From: an uncultured Clostridia bacterium
GTDB taxonomy: Bacteria > Bacillota > Clostridia > TANB77 > CAG-508
Assembly (NCBI GenBank): GCA_944390965.1
Contig: CALXRW010000014.1
Location: 1-41,460, forward strand
Direction of reading: 5' to 3'
Length of the DNA: 41,460 bases
Every line of letters starts with the position of its first letter. Position 1 is the stretch's first letter. The notes beneath the pieces are model-generated. The model did not search any database. It had not been told where the DNA came from and saw only the letters and a program-made list of their open reading frames with translations. Position numbers and translations under genes: made by a program. Below are positions 35,480-41,460 of the stretch, in pieces.

Positions 35480-36853
35480 TTATTCTCTAACTTTTTCTCC
35501 TTTTAAATACCACATATGTTCTGAGACTATTTTTATGGGAATGGTTTTTCCAATTAAATCATCTTCTCCTTCTAAAATAACAACTTTATTGGTATCTGTT
35601 CTTCCTGTAAGTGTATAATCATTAGTTTTACTTTTCCCCTCTACTAAAATATTTTGTATGGTTCCAATATATTTTTGATTGTTTTCTGCAATTTGACTTT
35701 CTACTAATTGTTTTAATCTTTCGAATCTTTTATGCTTAATTTCTTCCGGAACTTGGTTATCCATTTTATCTGCAGTTGTCCCTTTTCTTCTAGAATAGAT
35801 AAACATAAAGACTTGTTCAAAATGGACTTTTTTTACAACATCTAATGTATCTTCAAAATCTTTTTCTGTTTCTCCTGGAAATCCAACAATAATATCTGTA
35901 GAAAAAACAATGCCTGGGATTCTTTTTTGCATTTTTTCTACTAATGTTAAGTATTGTTCTTTTGTATATTTGCGATTCATATTTTTTAATACTTCTGTAC
36001 TACCAGATTGTAATGGTAAATGAATAATTCTTGTGACTTTTTTTGAATCTGCTATTGCTTCTATTACATCATCTGTAAAGTCCTTTGGATGTGGTGACAT
36101 AAAATTAATTTTTTGGATTCCTTCTATTTTTTCTATGTCTCTTAGCAAATGAGAAAATCCATATTTTTCTTTCCCGCTTCCTTGGTAGGAGTTTACATTT
36201 TGTCCTAATAAAGTAATTTCCTCATATCCTTCTTTTGCTAAGTTTTCAATTTCTTTTAAGATATCTTCTTGTTTTCTGCTTCTTTCTCTTCCTCTTACAT
36301 AAGGTACAATACAATAAGAGCAAAAGTTATTACATCCGTACATAATGGTAACTAATGCCTTTTTCTTATCTTGCCTCTTAATTGGTACTCCTTCATATAC
36401 TTCTCCATCAATGTCTAATATATCTTGTATTTTATTTTTTTCTAGCACTTTTTCTAAATCTTCTGGGAACTTATGTAGGGTATGTGTTCCAAAAATAAGG
36501 TCAACATAAGGGTAGCTTTCCCTTATTTTCTTTACCATGTGAGGTTCCTGCATCATACAACCACCAATGGCAATAATGGTTCCTTTTTTCTTTTTAAATT
36601 CTTTTGCCTCTCCTAATTTTCCAAAAAGCTTTTCTTCTGCATTTTCTCTAATACAACAGGTATTAAATACAATGATATCCGCTTCTTGCATGTTTTCTAC
36701 TTTTTGGTACTCCATTTTTTCTAGCATACCACATAATTTTTCTGAATCGTTTTCATTTAATTGGCATCCCATTGTTAAAATGTAATAATAATGTGGCTTA
36801 GCAAATTTATTTTTCACTTGTTCTATATAATCCAATTGCTCTTTTATTTCCAT
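35480..36853 (-). CDS. miaB: tRNA-2-methylthio-N6-dimethylallyladenosine synthase MiaB
   Basis: This radical-SAM methylthiotransferase adds the methylthio group to i6A37 in tRNA. The N-terminal domain has three cluster cysteines in M-G-C-Q-L-N-E-N-D-S, N-T-C-C-I-R-E-N-A and G-G-C-M-M-Q. The radical-SAM motif G-C-N-N-F-C-S-Y-C-I-V-P is near residue 170, and a C-terminal TRAM domain follows. A longer frame opens at 36913, but the promoter at 36885-36913 overlaps it; ATG 36853, preceded by AAGGAAGG, is preferred (457 residues). Confidence 0.96.
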   Translation of the reverse strand: MEIKEQLDYIEQVKNKFAKPHYYYILTMGCQLNENDSEKLCGMLEKMEYQKVENMQEADIIVFNTCCIRENAEEKLFGKLGEAKEFKKKKGTIIAIGGCMMQEPHMVKKIRESYPYVDLIFGTHTLHKFPEDLEKVLEKNKIQDILDIDGEVYEGVPIKRQDKKKALVTIMYGCNNFCSYCIVPYVRGRERSRKQEDILKEIENLAKEGYEEITLLGQNVNSYQGSGKEKYGFSHLLRDIEKIEGIQKINFMSPHPKDFTDDVIEAIADSKKVTRIIHLPLQSGSTEVLKNMNRKYTKEQYLTLVEKMQKRIPGIVFSTDIIVGFPGETEKDFEDTLDVVKKVHFEQVFMFIYSRRKGTTADKMDNQVPEEIKHKRFERLKQLVESQIAENNQKYIGTIQNILVEGKSKTNDYTLTGRTDTNKVVILEGEDDLIGKTIPIKIVSEHMWYLKGEKVRE

Positions 36854-36884
36854 TTCGTATGTTCCTTCCTTTTTATGTTCCTTT

Positions 36885-36913
36885 ATTTTATTATAATTAC
36901 CTAATTTTTTCAA
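36885..36913 (-). promoter_or_regulatory. Promoter of miaB-mutS
   Basis: Minus strand: -35 TTGAAA (36913-36908), 17-base spacer, -10 TAAAAT (36890-36885). It decides the miaB start at 36853. Confidence 0.65.
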
Positions 36914-36929
36914 GCAGAATCGACAAAAA

Positions 36930-36982
36930 AATACCTTTTAAGTTGACTTCGTTTATTAACTAAGTCAATTTTAAAAGGTATT
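36930..36982 (-). terminator. Terminator after gerW/ytfJ
   Basis: AATACCTTTTAAAATTGACTT pairs with AAGTCAACTTAAAAGGTATT, followed by a seven-T run on the minus strand. Confidence 0.85.
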
Positions 36983-37016
36983 ATATTAGTTTTAAAGAGT
37001 GTTTATTAATCAATAT

Positions 37017-37574
37017 TTATTCATCATCATCTATCATTTCTTCTGTATATTCGTATTCATATTCGGTTTCTTCTTTTTTCTTGTCTTCCTTATTTTCTTT
37101 CTTTACTTCTATTTTTTCTTCTTTTTTCTTTTCTTCTCGTTTTTCTTTTTTGTCATCTATAATCTCATCTATGGTTTTGTTGACAACGGTATTTGTTTTT
37201 TCTAATAAATCTGGAATATAGTCTAATAGTTTTTCAATGGTAGAAGTATAGTTAACTGGCAAAAGTTTTACAATGTTTTCTTGTACTACCAAAAAGGCAA
37301 TTGGGTTAATGCTTACTCCTGCTCCACTTCCTCCACCAAACGGAAGGCGGTATTGTATTTCCTCTTCTTTATCTTTTCTTGTGTATTCATCAATGGTTTC
37401 ACCTTTAAATTCGCTTCCTCCTGCTGCAAATCCAAAACTTACTTTTGAAATGGGAATGATTGCAATATTATTTGATGTCTCAATTGGCTCTCCTATAATG
37501 GTATTGACGTCTATCATGTCCTTTATGCTGTTCATTGCTGTTATCATCATTCCTTCTATTGGATGTTCTGCCAT
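37017..37574 (-). CDS. ytfJ: GerW family sporulation protein YtfJ
   Basis: The 185 residues start H-P-I-E-G-M-M-I-T-A-M-N-S-I-K-D-M-I-D-V-N-T-I-I-G, then P-I-S-K-V-S-F-G-F-A-A-G-G-S-E-F and G-G-G-S-G-A-G-V-S-I-N-P-I-A-F-L-V, the GerW/YtfJ signature. The family is linked to germination; its biochemical role is unclear. The C-terminal 50 residues are a Lys/Glu tail, longer than usual. It follows a DUF2953 (ytfI-like) gene as in Bacillus, and overlaps its 3' end by 95 bases. ATG 37574 follows GAGGGG. Confidence 0.93.
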   Translation of the reverse strand: MAEHPIEGMMITAMNSIKDMIDVNTIIGEPIETSNNIAIIPISKVSFGFAAGGSEFKGETIDEYTRKDKEEEIQYRLPFGGGSGAGVSINPIAFLVVQENIVKLLPVNYTSTIEKLLDYIPDLLEKTNTVVNKTIDEIIDDKKEKREEKKKEEKIEVKKENKEDKKKEETEYEYEYTEEMIDDDE

Positions 37575-38172
37575 TTTCTTCCCCTCTTTCTTTTTTCAAA
37601 ACGATATATATTATATGAATAATATGTACCATTTTTATACAAATTATACAATTCAAGTCTATTTTTATTAGATTTTTGTTTTGATATATGGGCAAAATTT
37701 CATAAAAATGTTTTTCTTTTTGATATTTTTTTATGAGTTTATTAAATAAAATACCAATTGTGCTAGATAAGAAGGTGACAATCCCTGTTGTCAGTAGCAC
37801 ATCTTCTGTGTCAACCTTCATTTTTAAATCAACTTCCTCTAGTTCTGGATTCGCTATACGGAGGTATTGCCAAATTTCTTTTTTACTTGGCTTACGATGT
37901 AACATATTCTCTAATGCCTTTTCTCCTTTTTGGATTTTTTTAACCCATTGTAACCATCTTTCCTCTTCTGTACTACTTATGGTTAGTTTAAAATATTTTA
38001 TTTTAGAAAAGAGATATAATCCAAATTCTATTTTATATTGTACTTCCCATTTTTTTGCCAAGTTAGAAATAGATAATTCTTTTATTTTTATTTTAAAAGA
38101 TGATAAGATAAATAAAACAAATACTGTCATAAAGAAAATTAGAATTCCCAACAAAATCAAAAGTATCGTCAT
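37480..38172 (-). CDS. ytfI: DUF2953 membrane-anchored protein (YtfI-like)
   Basis: The protein of about 230 residues has an N-terminal membrane helix (about 3-24), then a DUF2953-like region: V-D-L-K-M-K-V-D-T-E-D-V-L-L-T-T-G and F-Y-E-I-L-P-I-Y-Q-N-K-N. Position before ytfJ supports the ytfI assignment, as in the Bacillus ytfI-ytfJ operon. The last about 30 residues run out of frame through the start of ytfJ and look unlike a natural end. ATG 38172 is 7 bases after AAGGAG; the ATG at 38178 is too close. Confidence 0.85.
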   Translation of the reverse strand: MTILLILLGILIFFMTVFVLFILSSFKIKIKELSISNLAKKWEVQYKIEFGLYLFSKIKYFKLTISSTEEERWLQWVKKIQKGEKALENMLHRKPSKKEIWQYLRIANPELEEVDLKMKVDTEDVLLTTGIVTFLSSTIGILFNKLIKKYQKEKHFYEILPIYQNKNLIKIDLNCIICIKMVHIIHIIYIVLKKERGEENGRTSNRRNDDNSNEQHKGHDRRQYHYRRAN

Positions 38173-38236
38173 AGGCATTCTCCTTTTCTTTTATTTTTTC
38201 CATTTTTTGTTTATTTAAACTTTATTATTGTTAATT

Positions 38237-40054
38237 TTAAATATGGTAGACAGAAAGATGGAGTTTTTGCCAAGGCAGAAACTCCATCTTTCCATACATA
38301 TTAGTATCCCATATGTTATAAGAACTAAATAATACACCATAATCCATGGTAAGTGTTGTAAGTATTCTATCATATTCTTTTGTCATTACTTTTAAATCTT
38401 TATCCATTAATACCATTTTGTTATTACTATTTTTTACCAAATAAGTATCATTATTATATACCTCTAATGCAGCTGTTTGTAATAATATCTCACCATTCAT
38501 GTCTGTAATCATAAATCTTTCTTCATTATTCAAATCAAAACCTGTTTCATTATTTTTTCTCCATATTATTCTATCGTTTTCCATATACTCCACATCATAA
38601 TCCCCTGAATATGTTATTTGATTTCCATTATTATCATACCAGCCCTTTTGAGTATGGTCTTCTGTTTCAAATTCTATATAACCATTTGCAAGTACACTTA
38701 AAGTTCCTGATTTTTCATAAAATCCTGGTAAATACACTATACTAGATTGTGTTCCTTCATTTTTCTTAGCTATTGTTACTCTATATGGTACATCTTCTGA
38801 TGATGTTTCGTATTCATCAGAATAAAAATAATCATCTTCTTCTGTAGGGGCAATCATCATTGCATAATTGTCTGTATTATAATAATATCGTGAATTGCTT
38901 GATGCTAAATCAATTTCAATATATTTTTCCTTATTTTCAAATATTTGTGGAGTCATATGTAACTCCGCACGTGTAATTACGTAGGAAAGTAATTGATAAA
39001 CAGTCATATGGGCAATTCTAGAATTTTTATTTTCATCTGGTATTGAAGATTCCCAAATGAACTTTTCTATTGTTTGCATAAGTTTTCCCAGATCAGGATC
39101 TATATCTATACTATCATTAGTCTTAGAAATAATATAAAACTTATCATCTTTTTTAGCAAATGCTATGTAATATACATTATCATTTATTTCTATTTCATTA
39201 AAATAGGAAACTCTGTCATATTGGCATGATATCTTTTCTTCTCCTGTTTCACTAATAAAACCATATTTATAATTTTTCTCCACTGGAATATAAATTTCTT
39301 GAATAGTATTGCCTTGTAATGCAGGTATATTATCACATATCCTTGATAGCTCCTTTTTCCACATGTTATCATTTATTAATGTTACGAATAATGAATACAT
39401 TACTATTCCAAAGAATCCTACAGCTAGTATTCCTTGTAATATGTAATATAAAATGATATTTATTATTTTTCTTGTTCTGCTTTCTTGTATCGTTTTTTCT
39501 TGATAGTGTATATATATTAATTGCATAACAATTGCAATGATATTCCAATATGCACCGATTATATCTAATAAGATAAGTATCCCTAAAATAATAACTGCAA
39601 CATATGATATTAATTGAATTACTTTTGGTTTATGTTTTTTTATCAGTATTATATTTATTATTGCTAATAATATTGGTACTGCCCCTAGTAAAATTCTATT
39701 TGACCATTCTATAATGCTATCATCCATACGGCTAAGGGACATTATGACTTCTACTACAGCCCAAATATAATAAAGTCCAAATACCAGATACCAAAAGCAT
39801 AGCTTTTTGTTTTGTTTATTTTGAAAGGAACAAACAATATTTAATATTCCTCCCCCACCATATACGACTGGAATTATAATATGAATATTGTTTAATAAAA
39901 TATCTACTGCATTACCATAAGCTGATTTTGCCTCATTGTTTCCAGTCATCATACTAGATGTCATTAATTCTGCTGAGAAAAGAAGTGTAAAAAAAGCTAT
40001 TGCAATCATTATATTGAATATCACTATAATATAATTCGTTCTTTTGTTATTCAT
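38237..40054 (-). CDS. Multi-pass membrane protein with WG-repeat-like region
   Basis: The first about 235 residues hold about six or seven hydrophobic helices (for example 10-30, 48-70, 82-104, 115-135, 145-180, 205-228). The rest is soluble. K-Y-G-F-I-S-E-T-G-E-E-K-I-S-C-Q-Y-D-R-V resembles a WG repeat unit, and G-W-Y-D-N-N-G-N-Q-I and I-T-D-M-N-G-E-I-L-L may be degenerate units. I do not recognise the gene; WG-repeat proteins are often surface or binding proteins of unknown role. It lies between glyS and the ytfI-ytfJ pair, with its own AAGGGGG ribosome site. A hairpin overlaps its last codons. Confidence 0.7.
   Translation of the reverse strand: MNNKRTNYIIVIFNIMIAIAFFTLLFSAELMTSSMMTGNNEAKSAYGNAVDILLNNIHIIIPVVYGGGGILNIVCSFQNKQNKKLCFWYLVFGLYYIWAVVEVIMSLSRMDDSIIEWSNRILLGAVPILLAIINIILIKKHKPKVIQLISYVAVIILGILILLDIIGAYWNIIAIVMQLIYIHYQEKTIQESRTRKIINIILYYILQGILAVGFFGIVMYSLFVTLINDNMWKKELSRICDNIPALQGNTIQEIYIPVEKNYKYGFISETGEEKISCQYDRVSYFNEIEINDNVYYIAFAKKDDKFYIISKTNDSIDIDPDLGKLMQTIEKFIWESSIPDENKNSRIAHMTVYQLLSYVITRAELHMTPQIFENKEKYIEIDLASSNSRYYYNTDNYAMMIAPTEEDDYFYSDEYETSSEDVPYRVTIAKKNEGTQSSIVYLPGFYEKSGTLSVLANGYIEFETEDHTQKGWYDNNGNQITYSGDYDVEYMENDRIIWRKNNETGFDLNNEERFMITDMNGEILLQTAALEVYNNDTYLVKNSNNKMVLMDKDLKVMTKEYDRILTTLTMDYGVLFSSYNIWDTNMYGKMEFLPWQKLHLSVYHI
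38253..38293 (-). terminator. Hairpin at the 3' end of the WG-repeat-like gene
   Basis: GAAAGATGGAGTTT pairs with AAACTCCATCTTTC inside the last codons of the frame. The tail after it (TGTCTACC) is poor in T, so it may terminate weakly or protect the mRNA end. Confidence 0.55.
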
Positions 40055-40116
40055 AAAATCCCCCTTATTTTTTTATTTATTATATATTTTGGATTCATGA
40101 ATGTCTATATTTCTAT

Positions 40117-41460
40117 TTAAAATTGTATTTTTTCTTCTAACCATTTTTCTAGTTCATCAATTTTTACTCTTACTTGTTCCATGGTATCTCTATCTCTTAT
40201 GGTAACTGAGTTATCGTTTTCTGTTTCAAAGTCAATTGTTATACAGAATGGAGTTCCAATTTCATCTTCTCTTCTATATCGTTTTCCAATACTTCCTGCT
40301 TCATCATAATCGCACATGAATTTTTTAGATAATTTTTCATAAATTTCTTCTGCTTTTCCACTTAATTTTTTAGAAAGTGGAAGTACTGCTACTTTATATG
40401 GTGCTAAGAATGGATGTAATTTTAAAACAATTCTTGTGTCTCCTTCTGCAATTTCTTCTTCCTCATAGCTATTACATAAAAATGCTAAAGCCACTCTATC
40501 ACATCCTAATGATGGTTCTACACAATAAGGAATAAATTTCTCTCCTGTTTCTTGATCTAAATAGGTAAAGTCTTCTTTACTATGTTCTGCATGTTGTTTT
40601 AGGTCATAGTCTGTTCTATCTGCAATTCCCCATAGTTCTCCCCATCCAAATGGGAATAAAAATTCAATATCTGTTGTTCCTTTGCTATAAAAAGATAATT
40701 CTTCTTTTCCATGATCTCTTAATCTCATATTTTCTTTTTTCATACCAAGGCTTAATAACCAATTTTCACAGAAGCTTCTCCAATATTGAAACCATTCTAA
40801 GTCTGTTCCAGGTTTACAGAAAAATTCTAGTTCCATTTGTTCAAATTCTCTAGTTCTAAAAATAAAGTTTCCTGGTGTTATTTCATTTCTAAATGACTTT
40901 CCAATTTGGGCAATTCCCATAGGTAATTTTCTTCTAGTCGTTCTTAATACATTTTTAAAGTTTACAAAAATTCCTTGTGCTGTTTCTGGTCTTAAATAGA
41001 TTTCGGATTTGCTGTCTTCTGTTACTCCTTGGTATGTTTTAAACATTAAATTGAATTTTCGTATAGATGTAAAGTTTTGTTTTCCACATTCTGGGCAAAC
41101 AATATGGTTTTCATTTATGTATTGAATCATTTTTTCATCTGGCCATCCATCTACAACTTCTGTACAATCATGTTCTTTCATCCAATCTTCTATTAATTTA
41201 TCCGCTCTATGTCTTGTTTTACATTCTTTGCAATCGATAAGTGGATCAGAAAATCCTCCAATATGTCCAGATGCCACCCATGTTTCAGGATTCATCAAAA
41301 TAGCTGCATCTAGTCCTACATTATATTTATTTTCTTGTACGAATTTTTTCATCCATGCTTTTTTGATATTATTTTTAAATTCCACTCCTAATGGTCCATA
41401 ATCCCATGTATTAGAAAGACCTCCATAAATTTCTGAACCTGGATATACATATCCTCTGTT
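40117..41460 (-). CDS. glyS: Glycyl-tRNA synthetase, single-chain class II (5' end outside window)
   Basis: The frame is open to the window edge: codons before position 41385 read [20 protein letters not shown], the known N-terminus of alpha2-type GlyRS. A GTG at 41385 is therefore an internal Val, not a start. Features include zinc-type C-K-E-C and C-P-E-C pairs, R-P-E-T-A-Q-G, class II motif 2 (F-R-N-E-I-x4-F-I-F-R-T-R-E-F) and motif 3 ([10 protein letters not shown]), then the anticodon-binding domain. It charges tRNA-Gly. Only about the first dozen residues are missing. Confidence 0.96.
   Translation of the reverse strand, partial: NRGYVYPGSEIYGGLSNTWDYGPLGVEFKNNIKKAWMKKFVQENKYNVGLDAAILMNPETWVASGHIGGFSDPLIDCKECKTRHRADKLIEDWMKEHDCTEVVDGWPDEKMIQYINENHIVCPECGKQNFTSIRKFNLMFKTYQGVTEDSKSEIYLRPETAQGIFVNFKNVLRTTRRKLPMGIAQIGKSFRNEITPGNFIFRTREFEQMELEFFCKPGTDLEWFQYWRSFCENWLLSLGMKKENMRLRDHGKEELSFYSKGTTDIEFLFPFGWGELWGIADRTDYDLKQHAEHSKEDFTYLDQETGEKFIPYCVEPSLGCDRVALAFLCNSYEEEEIAEGDTRIVLKLHPFLAPYKVAVLPLSKKLSGKAEEIYEKLSKKFMCDYDEAGSIGKRYRREDEIGTPFCITIDFETENDNSVTIRDRDTMEQVRVKIDELEKWLEEKIQF

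Noticed and set aside
38237-40054. Sensor kinase or transporter
   Set aside because: The membrane part lacks transporter motifs, and there are no histidine kinase or GGDEF motifs in the soluble part.
41383-41385. GTG as the glycyl-tRNA synthetase start
   Set aside because: The frame upstream encodes the conserved N-terminal segment of the enzyme up to the window edge, so this codon is an internal valine.

Overview
The window comes from a low-GC, spore-forming Firmicute, most likely an anaerobic gut-type Clostridia. The evidence is AT-rich codon use, TTGAAA/TTGCAA-type -35 and TATAAT/TAAAAT -10 boxes at 17-bp spacing, a PolC-type replicase, a germination pair (CwlJ and GerQ), a GerW/YtfJ protein, and the conserved Firmicutes pyrH-frr-uppS-cdsA-rseP-polC-rimP-nusA-infB-rbfA-truB-rpsO-pnp gene order. 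The standard genetic code is used. Every gene I support lies on the minus strand, so the window is read from high to low coordinates.

Layout in transcription order. (1) 41460-36930: glycyl-tRNA synthetase (cut by the window edge), a WG-repeat-like membrane protein, DUF2953 (ytfI-like) and gerW/ytfJ. (2) 36913-32403: miaB, mutS and an orphan HepT/HI0074-like protein. (3) 32402-31540: a gene-free repeat block. (4) 31532-26510: pyrH, frr, ispA, uppS, cdsA, rseP. (5) 26503-21746: polC, broken by a one-base frameshift, then a DUF1294 protein. (6) 21745-20035: a 1.7-kb gene-free block with two copies of a 301-bp direct repeat, several palindromic repeats and, exactly between the two copies, a cluster of DnaA boxes. 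(7) 20034-18787: a pseudopilin-anchored formylglycine-enzyme-fold protein whose C-terminus resembles a diversity-generating-retroelement variable region. (8) 18635-6243: the nusA-infB translation and transcription operon with rbfA, nrnA, truB, ispG, a polysaccharide deacetylase, rpsO and pnp. (9) 6195-86: a PgaC-like glycosyltransferase, signal peptidase I, cwlJ-gerQ, a structured RNA candidate, ruvB, a class III Fic protein and a QueH-GNAT fusion, then the first 18 codons of a probable alpha/beta hydrolase at the edge.

Most genes are housekeeping: ribosome assembly and initiation, RNA decay, mismatch repair, isoprenoid and envelope lipid synthesis, and sporulation. The intergenic DNA is the unusual part. 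It holds a family of short palindromic elements (core GGGCGATT/AATCGCCC plus stems of different sequence but preserved symmetry), three copies of a 120-124 bp element with four consecutive hairpins, and period-7 ATTATTC arrays. The points most worth a second look are the DnaA-box segment between direct repeats, the possible DGR target, the polC frameshift, the QueH-GNAT fusion, a RimP lacking its C-terminal domain, and a run of TTG start codons in the nusA operon.
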